From CAG-557 sp045540315 (lineage in GTDB: Bacteria; Bacillota; Clostridia; Oscillospirales; Acutalibacteraceae): 60,079 nt of DNA. Position numbers and translations under genes: made by a program. A model generated the notes under the pieces. It was not told the DNA's origin and did not search any database. It saw only the letters and a list, made by a program, of their open reading frames with translations. Within the stretch, counting starts at the first letter, position 1, and each line of letters starts with the position of its first letter. Shown one piece after another: positions 40,883 through 48,000 of the stretch. Location of the stretch: NCBI GenBank assembly GCA_045540315.1, contig JAZQHA010000170.1, positions 1 through 60,079 of the forward strand, read 5' to 3'.

Positions 40883-40911
40883 CTTTTGTCCCCTCCTTTT
40901 TTGTTACATCC

Positions 40912-40940
40912 AATATACCATATCCGTATATGAATGTCAA
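40912..40940 (-). promoter_or_regulatory. Consensus promoter TTGACA-17-TATATT
   Basis: -35 TTGACA (40935-40940), -10 TATATT (40912-40917). The spacer contains CATATACGGATATG, a near-perfect palindrome. Drives amidoligase to tRNA unit. Confidence 0.85.
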
Positions 40941-40968
40941 TACTTTTTAGAACAAAAGATTTTTTTTA

Positions 40969-41412
40969 TCAGCCTATTGCGTTAAAGATATCATCCAGTT
41001 CTTTCAGCCGGGCATACTTTCGCCTGAATGTCTTGAGCTCCCGTGTGGCCTGAGCCAGCAATCTTTTATAGGCATTGTCATCACGTGACATGACCTGCAC
41101 GGGCACATACGGACCGGCTGGTTTTTTCTTCGGAACAAACATCTGGATTTCTGGTCTGTCACTTGGCATAGATGATTCCTCAATGACCAGACTTTTTATG
41201 ATTTCCACGGCTTGCATAGTCATATATTTGTCAATGATTTCTCGGTCATTCCAGCAAAAACATTTGTGCAGTTCTGTGGATTCGTCCATCGCCAGCTTCA
41301 CAATATCCGCAGTCATAAAATCCGGTCCGATTCCTGCAATTTCATCAGCACATTTTTGAGCGCTTACCCTCTCTAGGTTTTTTGTTCCCTCTTTCCACTT
41401 TGCCATTGCCAT
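40969..41412 (-). CDS. Conserved phage protein of unknown function
   Basis: 147 residues from the ATG at 41412 behind AAAGGAG (frame open to 41436). Helical N-terminus (AMAKWKEGTKNLERVS), YMTMQAVEIIKSLV in the middle and a coil at the end. Frequent in Clostridia phages. Unknown. Confidence 0.65.
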   Translation of the reverse strand: MAMAKWKEGTKNLERVSAQKCADEIAGIGPDFMTADIVKLAMDESTELHKCFCWNDREIIDKYMTMQAVEIIKSLVIEESSMPSDRPEIQMFVPKKKPAGPYVPVQVMSRDDNAYKRLLAQATRELKTFRRKYARLKELDDIFNAIG

Positions 41413-41515
41413 AATTCGTTCTCCTTTCAAACACACTACAGGGTATCATGCGCCAGCGCTCCATACACCAGCTCCACTGCACACAGTTCCTGCAGTTTGC
41501 TCTTTTTCCTCTCAT
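41345..41515 (-). CDS. Small cysteine-rich protein overlapping the next gene
   Basis: 56 residues from the ATG at 41515 behind AGGAG. NCRNCVQWSWCMERWRMIPC has the Cx2C...C...PC pattern of small phage zinc proteins. The last third overlaps the downstream gene by 68 bases in another frame, so the exact end of the functional part is uncertain. Confidence 0.5.
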   Translation of the reverse strand: MRGKRANCRNCVQWSWCMERWRMIPCSVFERRTNYGNGKVERGNKKPREGKRSKMC

Positions 41516-41635
41516 ACTCTCTCCTAAGAATATTCGGAAAAGGCGCATCGGCTGTTTCTTCCCGGTTTTTTGCCGGTTTTTTGCCATTAATACGCCATTC
41601 TTATACCAATCTTCTATCCGATTCCGGATTGGAGA

Positions 41636-42211
41636 TTACATGGCCTCCAGACGCCTTTTCCTTTCCTCAAAGCGCCGAACGTTGTCTTCATGCGCATGAC
41701 GCTCACTTGCTTTTTTAACATACGTTTTTGCTGTTTCCGCAGATATCTTAAGCACTCTGCCTATCTCGGCATACCCAACATTTCTTGAAAACATTTCAAG
41801 CGCCTTTTCCTCTTTCTGCTGACGGCTCATACCATCTGCAGAAGTAAATCTCCCAGACTTTTTGTTGCGATTTGTGTTTACGTTTCGGCTGTTAAGCTCT
41901 ATGAGCTTTTTGTACTCGGATTCGTACCAGTTAGCCCTGTTGGTAAGCTCTAAAACCTCCATCCTGTGCTCCGTCTCCATCTCTGTAATTCTAGCCTGCA
42001 GAGACGCGTTCTTCTGCTTTAACAGTCGGTTTTCCGTCTGCCACTCATTTGCGTCTTGGAGTAAGAATCTATTGCCTGACCGTGAAAGTTTCTCGCGCAA
42101 GCTCATAACTTCCTGTACCGCACACACATACGCATAATCCAGCTCCCGGATATAATCCATGCTAGGTCTAAAAATCTTCTTGTCTAAGTCGATTCTATGA
42201 AATTCTCCCAT
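41636..42211 (-). CDS. Coiled-coil protein with C-terminal HTH
   Basis: 191 residues. A long coiled coil (about 45-105) precedes KSGRFTSADGMSRQQKE and an HTH (EKALEMFSRNVGYAEIGRVLKISAETAKTYVKKA, residues about 138-170). Likely DNA-binding dimer. AAGGAGG and a promoter lie just upstream. Confidence 0.7.
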   Translation of the reverse strand: MGEFHRIDLDKKIFRPSMDYIRELDYAYVCAVQEVMSLREKLSRSGNRFLLQDANEWQTENRLLKQKNASLQARITEMETEHRMEVLELTNRANWYESEYKKLIELNSRNVNTNRNKKSGRFTSADGMSRQQKEEKALEMFSRNVGYAEIGRVLKISAETAKTYVKKASERHAHEDNVRRFEERKRRLEAM

Positions 42212-42228
42212 TTTCTGCCTCCTTACTA

Positions 42229-42257
42229 TTGATTTTTTTTAAAAAACTGAGTATAGT
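42229..42257 (+). promoter_or_regulatory. Plus-strand promoter candidate TTGATT-17-TATAGT
   Basis: -35 TTGATT (42229-42234), 17-bp spacer, -10 TATAGT (42252-42257). It overlaps the minus-strand promoter of the HTH gene. It would start a short RNA that ends at the 42.31-42.36 kb hairpin. Confidence 0.45.
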
Positions 42258-42279
42258 AAAAAAGTCAGATGTGTTTCAA
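42250..42279 (-). promoter_or_regulatory. Promoter TTGAAA-18-TATACT
   Basis: -35 TTGAAA (42274-42279), 18-bp spacer, -10 TATACT (42250-42255), 27 bases before the AAGGAGG of the HTH gene. Confidence 0.6.
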
Positions 42280-42362
42280 TGTCCCCGAAGTGCTCTGACA
42301 TGCTTCCAGTTACGTGCCTGCGCAGGTGCTTCTCCTTACCTATGCGCAGGCACATTTTTTAT
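42264..42362 (+). ncRNA. Candidate plus-strand small RNA ending in a terminator hairpin
   Basis: About 95-100 bases. The 3' end is a perfect 11-bp stem (GTGCCTGCGCA 42314-42324 with 42343-42353) followed by ATTTTTTATTT on the plus strand only. The 18-base loop holds CTCCTTAC, complementary to GTAAGGAG, the ribosome site of the adjacent minus-strand gene. No ORF on this strand here. Confidence 0.45.
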
Positions 42363-42640
42363 TTATATCGTTTCCAAATAAACGGAAAGTGTATCATAGC
42401 AAACGGCCTTGCATCGATTTCCGCACGGTTTAGAGGCGGCTTCCACTTGCGAATCAGATAGCTTTCTATCTTTTTAGCTTTTTGCCGTGACCTGACTTTT
42501 ATGTACCAAAGCCTGCTCGATTGGAAATACGGATGCTCGGCCAGATGTTCAGAATGTCGTCTTGCAAGGTTGTTGGTGATGCCCACATACACAACCCGAT
42601 GGAAGATAATTCCCCTTTCATACTTATACACATAAGTCAT
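42359..42640 (-). CDS. Small GIY-YIG-domain protein (UvrC/UPF0213-like)
   Basis: 93 residues. TYVYKYERGIIFHRVVYVGITN, NLARRHSEH, and KKIESYLIRKWKPPLNR carry the GIY-YIG core with the catalytic Glu in KIESYL. No extra DNA-binding domain, so it may be a stand-alone nuclease or degraded homing enzyme. Confidence 0.8.
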   Translation of the reverse strand: MTYVYKYERGIIFHRVVYVGITNNLARRHSEHLAEHPYFQSSRLWYIKVRSRQKAKKIESYLIRKWKPPLNRAEIDARPFAMIHFPFIWKRYK

Positions 42641-43056
42641 TCAAATACCTCTTTAAGCTCGATGCCAAGATTCTTTTTTACCCAGCGTTCTTCCTTGACG
42701 AAATCCAGTTCATCTGAATTGAGCATGTCCATCAACGCTATCAGATATCGCTGATACCGGTCGCCTTTGTATACTTTCCAGCCGAATGCAACATGCATTG
42801 CATGAAGTGATGCCGCTATCATCAGGTTAAAATCCCGGAATCGCTGGTCCCTGAGCATCTTTTCATTCTCAGAGACTTTTTCCAAAAGCTGTCTTTCATA
42901 TTCCGCCCGAATCTGCAGGTCTATCCCCTGAAGATTTTTATACACATCCTCAGTGGCCTGTCTTTTGATGGCATCAATCTGAGATTTGGTCAGCTTATAA
43001 ACTGTTTCCTTTTGATTTTTTTGCCTTCGATATTCAGCCCGGCTAATACTTCCCAT
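42637..43056 (-). CDS. Helical protein of unknown function
   Basis: 139 residues, coiled coil in the first half (RQATEDVYKNLQGIDLQIRAEYE) and FNLMIAASLHAMHVAFGW in the second. Conserved style in Clostridia phages. Unknown. Confidence 0.65.
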   Translation of the reverse strand: MGSISRAEYRRQKNQKETVYKLTKSQIDAIKRQATEDVYKNLQGIDLQIRAEYERQLLEKVSENEKMLRDQRFRDFNLMIAASLHAMHVAFGWKVYKGDRYQRYLIALMDMLNSDELDFVKEERWVKKNLGIELKEVFE

Positions 43057-43129
43057 TGCAACTCTCCTTTTTTAATCATACCATCTTGTTTTTTCTCTGT
43101 CAATTCTTTTTAGAACTGTCTGTCTTTTG

Positions 43130-43480
43130 CTACTTAACCATGTCGATGATTTCAAACAGTGCTTTTGCCGTGGGAGATGCAAGCCATCCTGCAAGACTCG
43201 TGATGCTGACCATACAGCCAATCGTTATCGCTATCTCCACCATGATAGATACAACCAGTGCACCTGCGGCGGCTTCGTCTTCCCACTCTGCCTGTACATT
43301 TCTTTTCACAAGATATTTCAGCCAAACAGCACCTAACATCACGGCAATGACCAGCATCGCCATAGTGGTTATGCACTCAGCCGTTTTCATCTTCGCAATT
43401 TCAGGCAATAGCTTGCTGGCCGTTGTCCCCAACTTCTCACACAGATTATCAATCACTGCATTTATCTCTTCGCTGTTCAT
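43130..43480 (-). CDS. Membrane protein, two spans
   Basis: 116 residues from the ATG at 43480 (frame open to 43549). Membrane segments around residues 38-56 (TTMAMLVIAVMLGAVWL) and 74-100 (ALVVSIMVEIAITIGCMVSI). Unknown; may act at the envelope early in infection. Confidence 0.6.
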   Translation of the reverse strand: MNSEEINAVIDNLCEKLGTTASKLLPEIAKMKTAECITTMAMLVIAVMLGAVWLKYLVKRNVQAEWEDEAAAGALVVSIMVEIAITIGCMVSITSLAGWLASPTAKALFEIIDMVK

Positions 43481-43667
43481 ATCTAGCCCTCTCTTCTTTT
43501 TGGAACCATTTAAGGAACTCACATCTTTCACAGTCCTCAAACAGCTCACCTTTTCTATCGCATCTGTATTTGGGGCAGTCAGCTATCAACTGCCCCTTAT
43601 GCATACATCTTGCATCGTCACAGTCGATGCAGAGGTTTTGTCTGGTGCACTCAGTTAGCTGGAGCAT
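43449..43667 (-). CDS. Small cysteine-rich protein
   Basis: 72 residues from the ATG at 43667 (AGGAAG upstream). Nine Cys in 55 residues (CIDCDDARCMHKG, CPKYRCDRKG, CERCEF) suggest two zinc sites. Overlaps genes on both sides. Confidence 0.6.
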   Translation of the reverse strand: MLQLTECTRQNLCIDCDDARCMHKGQLIADCPKYRCDRKGELFEDCERCEFLKWFQKEERARYEQRRDKCSD

Positions 43668-44028
43668 CGTCTTCCTCGCGCTTTGTGAACAGATTAATGA
43701 ATTGGCCAAAAGGACTGCCGTCCGGTTTGTACTGCCAGTTATAATACTTCTCATAGCCGGCAGTCTCTGCATTCTCTATGTTTTTCTTGACAATTTGCTT
43801 GCGTCTGGCAAGGTTTTCGCCAAGGTCTACAAGCGCATTAAGGACGCTCTGCTGTGGCTTATCATCGCTCCCTTCCCAGTAGTCCATGATAGAATCCGTA
43901 AAATCCGATATGGCCTGAGCATACCCCATCTGGAACCCGTCAGATTGCGCCAGAATATAATTTGTCGCAATCGTATCCATCATCTCTTTTTCCTCTTCTG
44001 TAAAGTTATCTATTGCCTTGTGTTTCAT
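43651..44028 (-). CDS. Helical protein of unknown function
   Basis: 125 residues (ATNYILAQSDGFQMGYAQAI, then ALVDLGENLARRKQI). Acidic tail ends EEDDAPAN. No motif recognised. Confidence 0.6.
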   Translation of the reverse strand: MKHKAIDNFTEEEKEMMDTIATNYILAQSDGFQMGYAQAISDFTDSIMDYWEGSDDKPQQSVLNALVDLGENLARRKQIVKKNIENAETAGYEKYYNWQYKPDGSPFGQFINLFTKREEDDAPAN

Positions 44029-44052
44029 CGTGCTCTCCCTCCATTCTCGTAT

Positions 44053-44244
44053 TCACGCTTTATCTGCAATCACGGCAAGCGACCGGCTGATATCACAGAG
44101 TAAGCCAATTACATTTGCCCATATTGAGATATTGAATTTCATGTCGATATTGACAATATATTCATCTCTGGCTTCGCATAATATATTGTCAAGATTCTTC
44201 TGCACAGATTCAAGTATCTGTTCGTTTTCTTCTATTCTGCCCAT
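44053..44244 (-). CDS. Small helical protein
   Basis: 63 residues, single long helix region then SIWANVIGLLCDISRSL, perhaps membrane-associated. Unknown. Confidence 0.55.
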   Translation of the reverse strand: MGRIEENEQILESVQKNLDNILCEARDEYIVNIDMKFNISIWANVIGLLCDISRSLAVIADKA

Positions 44245-44247
44245 CCT

Positions 44248-44403
44248 TTACTCCTTTCTTTGCCAGTCTTCAATGGCACAAAACCAATCAAATGTTTCCG
44301 CTCTAACAACTCCTAAAAGCACCAAAATTTTAAAAATTCTTGAGTCGAAACATCGTGCCTGCCACTTTTTCCAGCGCCTAAATCGCTTAATCATGTTGCG
44401 CAT
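44248..44403 (-). CDS. Small basic protein
   Basis: 51 residues from ATG 44403; ATG 44394, which overlaps the upstream stop, is an alternative. Very basic opening (MIKRFRRWKKWQAR), then hydrophobic helix KILVLLGVV. Unknown. Confidence 0.5.
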   Translation of the reverse strand: MRNMIKRFRRWKKWQARCFDSRIFKILVLLGVVRAETFDWFCAIEDWQRKE

Positions 44404-44627
44404 CTTTTTTCCCATTCCTTTTCGTGGCATTCTTCACACACCGTGTGCCCAAATGCTCCTGAAAAGATTTCTATGCTTACGTATCCATTTCCATACTTGA
44501 TTTCTTTCCCACACTGAGCACAATTTACTTTTTCATCCATACTGTCACAGTATACCGGATAATTACCACCTTTTACTGGCGGAGTGTACGGTATTTCTTT
44601 GTGAATCTTGCGGTCATATTTATACAT
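44391..44627 (-). CDS. Zinc-ribbon protein
   Basis: 78 residues. NCAQCGKEIKYGNGY and HTVCEECHEKEW form a four-Cys zinc ribbon. The N-terminal YTPPVKGGNYPVY is extended. Unknown role. Confidence 0.65.
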   Translation of the reverse strand: MYKYDRKIHKEIPYTPPVKGGNYPVYCDSMDEKVNCAQCGKEIKYGNGYVSIEIFSGAFGHTVCEECHEKEWEKRCAT

Positions 44628-44657
44628 CTCGTTCACCTGCTCTCCTATTCCATACTT

Positions 44658-45002
44658 TTATTGCCTCTCCGACTTTGCAGGTGGCAAATTTTTGATTTCT
44701 TCAAGGGCCGTTTCTAATCCCTCGTTGTAGCCATTACAATAGTCGTAATAATTTAGCCAAACTTCAAGTTTACTCTCTTCAATCGCCTTGATTGCCGCCT
44801 GTCGATTGATAACATTCTCACACGGTTCTGGTGTTTCCACAAGCGGACACTCACTGTACTGCTCATCCCATGTCACTATGCCTTTTTTTAACTGCAGAAC
44901 GCAGTCATCGTCCTTGTTTACAAATGGGCAGTACTTAGATTCTCCATCAATTACTGCATAGCAGGATTTAGGCTTTTTAATATCCTTAATCAGCACTCCC
45001 AT
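44658..45002 (-). CDS. NRQAAI-module protein with Cys N-terminal part
   Basis: 114 residues from the ATG at 45002. N-terminal 55 residues have four Cys (KSCYAVIDGESKYCPFVN, DCVLQL, SECPL). The module follows: VINRQAAIKAIEESKLE to NLPPAKSERQ. One of at least six genes here with the ISRQAAI...LPSAQP layout. Confidence 0.65.
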   Translation of the reverse strand: MGVLIKDIKKPKSCYAVIDGESKYCPFVNKDDDCVLQLKKGIVTWDEQYSECPLVETPEPCENVINRQAAIKAIEESKLEVWLNYYDYCNGYNEGLETALEEIKNLPPAKSERQ

Positions 45003-45420
45003 CGGTTCTCCTTTCTGCTTTACTGCAATAATCCCTATCCGCAACGATAGTACGGATATGATTGTTTAAGCAGTCTGCCCCACGATAAAACAATTTCTTG
45101 TCTGCCCTACCGTAATACTTGCAGTCTTTACAGTAAATGATTTCTGATTCAACTGAAGGTAAATGTTCTGACAAAACAGCTAACACATCTGTATAATCAA
45201 GGCACACTCCATGTTCCGTGTCAATCCACTTTGGGAGACTGTTTATTGTATCAATCGCCGTCTGTCGGCTTATCGTATCTTCGACATTTGTTTCAGGAAC
45301 ATCCTGCGCTTTCAATGCTTCAATTGCCATCTTTACAGCTTCATCATATCTTGTCCTATTTTTCGGTTCTCTCGGTCTGGCAGATGTGGCAAGTATACTG
45401 ATTGCTTCATCCTTTTTCAT
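44986..45420 (-). CDS. ISRQTAI-module protein with Cys-pair tail
   Basis: 144 residues. Helical start (MKKDEAISILATSA), module DTISRQTAIDTINSLP to HLPSVESEI, then a metal-type segment (IIYCKDCKYYG, DCLNNHI, DYCSKAERR). The module-plus-CKDC layout also appears in the 45933-46184 protein. Unknown function. Confidence 0.7.
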   Translation of the reverse strand: MKKDEAISILATSARPREPKNRTRYDEAVKMAIEALKAQDVPETNVEDTISRQTAIDTINSLPKWIDTEHGVCLDYTDVLAVLSEHLPSVESEIIYCKDCKYYGRADKKLFYRGADCLNNHIRTIVADRDYCSKAERRTDGSAD

Positions 45421-45940
45421 TTCTACCTCCTGAAAACTGCTTTTTGAAATTATCCTCAGCTTTCCACCTCATCAGTCCATGCAACATTTCTCTTGCACTT
45501 GTACGGCTAACAGTGAATTGTTCAGACAGGAAATCAACCCATTCTTTGTTTGACATTTTCTTCCGCTCTGGTTGTGCGGATGGTAGAGATAAAAGTCTTG
45601 TTACATCTTTTTCTGTATGTCCATCCCAATGTTTTGCCCTTGGCAGGTCAACACAGTCAAACATATCCCAGTATTCGTTTTCGTAGTGATATGTATAGCT
45701 ACCCTCTGGCGTATCAATGCCAACGATAAACCAACCACCGCCGAAACAGTATTCACCGTCTTCATGCCTGAAAGACTTCCATGCCCTATCCTTATTCTGC
45801 TTTACAATCACGGCAAATAGCATCATCCGCTGATAATAAAGCTGTCTGAATGTGTGGAATCCATCGGATAAATCGTCAATATCTGCTACGCCTGCAACCT
45901 CGCAAATTGCATTTATTCTTTCTCTTTCTGTATCACTCAT
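45407..45940 (-). CDS. Phage protein with WDGHT and LPSAQP segments
   Basis: 177 residues from the ATG at 45940. Residues 25-115 (YYQRMMLFAVIVKQNKDRAW, FIVGIDTPEGSYTYHYENEYWDMF, AKHWDGHTEKDVTRLLSL) form a domain common in Firmicutes phages. LPSAQPERK then links to a C-terminal helical HTH-like part (SEQFTVSRTSAREMLHGL). Unknown. Confidence 0.7.
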   Translation of the reverse strand: MSDTERERINAICEVAGVADIDDLSDGFHTFRQLYYQRMMLFAVIVKQNKDRAWKSFRHEDGEYCFGGGWFIVGIDTPEGSYTYHYENEYWDMFDCVDLPRAKHWDGHTEKDVTRLLSLPSAQPERKKMSNKEWVDFLSEQFTVSRTSAREMLHGLMRWKAEDNFKKQFSGGRNEKG

Positions 45941-46184
45941 CGGTTCTCCTTTCTGCCCATGAACAAAAACCAAGCTCGTCTGTATCTTTCGTGAGTTTTA
46001 CGCAGTCGATAAATCCATCATCATCCATAAGCCCATGTCTGCAATCTTTACATCTGATAATCTTAGGCTCAACGGATGGTAACACTTTAACATTTTCAAT
46101 AAAAGTTTCCTCATCCAAGTGCTCATAATCAACAAGTCTTTTATACATCAGTATAACATCTCGTTTACTAACTAACTCATCCAT
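45933..46184 (-). CDS. Module protein with CKDC Cys-pair tail
   Basis: 83 residues. DELVSKRDVILMYKRLVDYE is a diverged module start. VLPSVEPKIIRCKDCRHGL and FCSWAERR follow. Its last bases overlap the next start. Likely zinc-binding. Confidence 0.7.
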   Translation of the reverse strand: MDELVSKRDVILMYKRLVDYEHLDEETFIENVKVLPSVEPKIIRCKDCRHGLMDDDGFIDCVKLTKDTDELGFCSWAERRTDE

Positions 46185-46615
46185 TTTGGTTTCTCCCCTT
46201 CTCCATATATCTGCTTATAAATCTGCTCCAGATAGTAATTGATAGCAACAACTCCTTCCGCAGTAGTGTGAGGACTAACGTTCTGTTTGATTTTCAGCAT
46301 ATAGTCATCAATTAGTTTTCTATCTGGCTGTGCGGATGGCAAACGCTCTATAAACTCTGCACATATTCTGTATGCCGCATCACCAATTTTATCCTGTGGA
46401 TATACATCTGGCTCAAGATGTTCTCTCTGCTTATTAATGCGGTCTATCGCCGCCTGCCGGCTTATCGTATCCAAGCTGTTCGGAATCTCCGAACACTTCC
46501 CGTCATCCCTGTCTGGAACGTCAGCTTGTCTGAGCAGGTCAGCAAAATATGCAGGATATCTCGGCTCTGGCGGCTGAGCCATGATAATCTTGATTGCCTT
46601 ATCAAAGTTGCTCAT
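46172..46615 (-). CDS. ISRQAAI-module protein
   Basis: 147 residues. N-terminal helix (FDKAIKIIMAQPPEP), module DTISRQAAIDRINKQREHL to ERLPSAQPDRK, then a helical tail (DDYMLKIKQN, INYYLEQIYKQIYG). Unknown function. Confidence 0.7.
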   Translation of the reverse strand: MSNFDKAIKIIMAQPPEPRYPAYFADLLRQADVPDRDDGKCSEIPNSLDTISRQAAIDRINKQREHLEPDVYPQDKIGDAAYRICAEFIERLPSAQPDRKLIDDYMLKIKQNVSPHTTAEGVVAINYYLEQIYKQIYGEGEKPKWMS

Positions 46616-46643
46616 TCCTTACCCTCCTTATTTTTACTGTTTT

Positions 46644-47006
46644 TCATTTTTTATATTTCTCTTTCCATCGTCTAGTTTCGTTTTGAATCAGCTTTTTATA
46701 GTATTTATTCCAAGCTGTGTCTGATTCATACTCCCAGCCTTCCGATTCTCGCATCATTTTCTTCTTGTATTTCTGGAGCTTCCCACGCTTGTTCGGCGGG
46801 ATATCCATCACCTTATCGTAAAAGGCATCCAGCTTTTCATCGGGGACATCTACCGATGTCCCTCTTCCGTGTCCGTAATCCCAGATAAGCATCTTGTCCG
46901 GCTTCGTTCCGAAGCCCATTGGAGCCGTAAACCAGCAGATTATAAAACTAGCTACAAACAAGAAAATGACAATTTCAATGCCTACTTTAACGCTTGACTT
47001 TTCCAT
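46644..47006 (-). CDS. Membrane-anchored basic protein
   Basis: 120 residues from the ATG at 47006 (frame open to 47066). One membrane segment (VGIEIVIFLFVASFIICWF, residues 8-27), then a Lys-rich soluble domain. Topology would place the basic part outside or inside; undecided. Confidence 0.6.
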   Translation of the reverse strand: MEKSSVKVGIEIVIFLFVASFIICWFTAPMGFGTKPDKMLIWDYGHGRGTSVDVPDEKLDAFYDKVMDIPPNKRGKLQKYKKKMMRESEGWEYESDTAWNKYYKKLIQNETRRWKEKYKK

Positions 47007-47016
47007 CCTGCTCACC

Positions 47017-47235
47017 TCAATCTTTAGGGCGATATTCAATCGCCATGAGAATGCCGCCGATGACAAATCCGATAATTACAAGAACGACAAAATTCATCGG
47101 GTCGTCACTCTCTAAAAACTTCTCAGCTGATTTGCTGAATTTATCGATATCTACGAAGTACATAAAAGCAAACAGGCAAGCCGCAAAAGCTATAAGTCCC
47201 ATAAGTGCTCCAGAATCGTCGTTTTTATTTTTCAT
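47017..47235 (-). CDS. Two-span small membrane protein
   Basis: 72 residues; membrane segments LMGLIAFAACLFAFMYFV and FVVLVIIGFVIGGILMAI. AAGGAGGGGACAA precedes the ATG. Part of a set of four small membrane proteins at 46.6-47.6 kb. Confidence 0.6.
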   Translation of the reverse strand: MKNKNDDSGALMGLIAFAACLFAFMYFVDIDKFSKSAEKFLESDDPMNFVVLVIIGFVIGGILMAIEYRPKD

Positions 47236-47256
47236 TTTTGTCCCCTCCTTAACCTA

Positions 47257-47430
47257 TTACGATTTGAGATTCGCTATTTGCTTTAAAAGCATTTCTCTTT
47301 CTCTTTCCAGACTTGATATCCTGCTACCCATTACTTCGAGCTCATTCATTTGTGCGGTTGATGCAATGAAGAGCCCAATCAGCGCTCCAACCATTCCACC
47401 CAAGATAAAACATAATACATTTACCGTCAT
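47257..47430 (-). CDS. Membrane segment plus coiled coil
   Basis: 57 residues from the ATG at 47430 (overlaps upstream TGA). VLCFILGGMVGALIGLFIAS spans the membrane; MGSRISSLEREREMLLKQI is a coiled coil. Resembles small phage membrane proteins of unknown role. Confidence 0.55.
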   Translation of the reverse strand: MTVNVLCFILGGMVGALIGLFIASTAQMNELEVMGSRISSLEREREMLLKQIANLKS

Positions 47431-47564
47431 TGGCTTGTTCGACCTCCTTTCCACTTTAATTCAATATAATTCTTTTTATATTTTTCTAACTTTCCGGGGA
47501 TAGCCATAACTGCTATCCCCAGAAAAAAACCGGTCATAATACCCAGCAGATAAGATATACTCAT
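47427..47564 (-). CDS. Small membrane protein (45 aa)
   Basis: MSISYLLGIMTGFFLGIAVM gives one membrane helix, then a Lys-rich tail (KLEKYKKNYIELKWKGG). A perfect 9-bp inverted repeat lies inside the coding part. Stop overlaps the next ATG. Confidence 0.5.
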   Translation of the reverse strand: MSISYLLGIMTGFFLGIAVMAIPGKLEKYKKNYIELKWKGGRTSQ

Positions 47565-47567
47565 TTT

Positions 47568-47981
47568 TTAATTCGCCTTTCTCTGTGATAAAATGAATAT
47601 TGATTCATCTACGCTCATTCTCATTTCCATGCACATTGACCACAGCTGATAAAAATCAACATCGTACATTTCCGCCCAGTCTTTTAATTTATGTTCCTCT
47701 CCTGCATCAATGCTCATATCAAGCCGCATTTGTTTAGCAACCCCTTTATTAGATACCGTTGCCTTCATTATGCGGTCACTGTCTTTGTTGGCAAATTTTC
47801 TGCGCATAGATTGCATACAGCCATAACTGCAAAAGCTATATTTTTTTAATCCTTTTTGAAATTTATACCGCCACATAGTAGGCTCGATTTTCACATAATC
47901 TTTCCCACAATACGCACATTTTACTTTTAGCATGTATCCAGTATAAACCATTGGCTTGACGCTTTTTTCTTTTATCTTCAT
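47568..47981 (-). CDS. Zinc-finger protein with helical C-terminal half
   Basis: 137 residues behind GGGGGG. CAYCGKDYVKIEPTMWRYKFQ and YSFCSYGCMQSMRRKF give a zinc site at 22-60. The rest is helical (EHKLKDWAEMYDVDFYQLW). May bind nucleic acid. Confidence 0.65.
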   Translation of the reverse strand: MKIKEKSVKPMVYTGYMLKVKCAYCGKDYVKIEPTMWRYKFQKGLKKYSFCSYGCMQSMRRKFANKDSDRIMKATVSNKGVAKQMRLDMSIDAGEEHKLKDWAEMYDVDFYQLWSMCMEMRMSVDESIFILSQRKAN

Positions 47982-48000
47982 GTTTTACTTCCCCCCATTT

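Noticed and set aside
41516..41587. Longer N-terminus of the small Cys-rich gene
   Set aside because: No ribosome site before the ATG at 41587, while AGGAG stands before the ATG at 41515.
47496..47520. Perfect 9-bp inverted repeat with 7-base loop
   Set aside because: Inside a small membrane-protein gene and not followed by a T-tract on either strand, so not called a terminator.
47663..47676. ATCGTACATTTC match to the palindrome half-site
   Set aside because: Lies inside the coding region of the zinc-finger protein, single arm, no promoter; likely chance.
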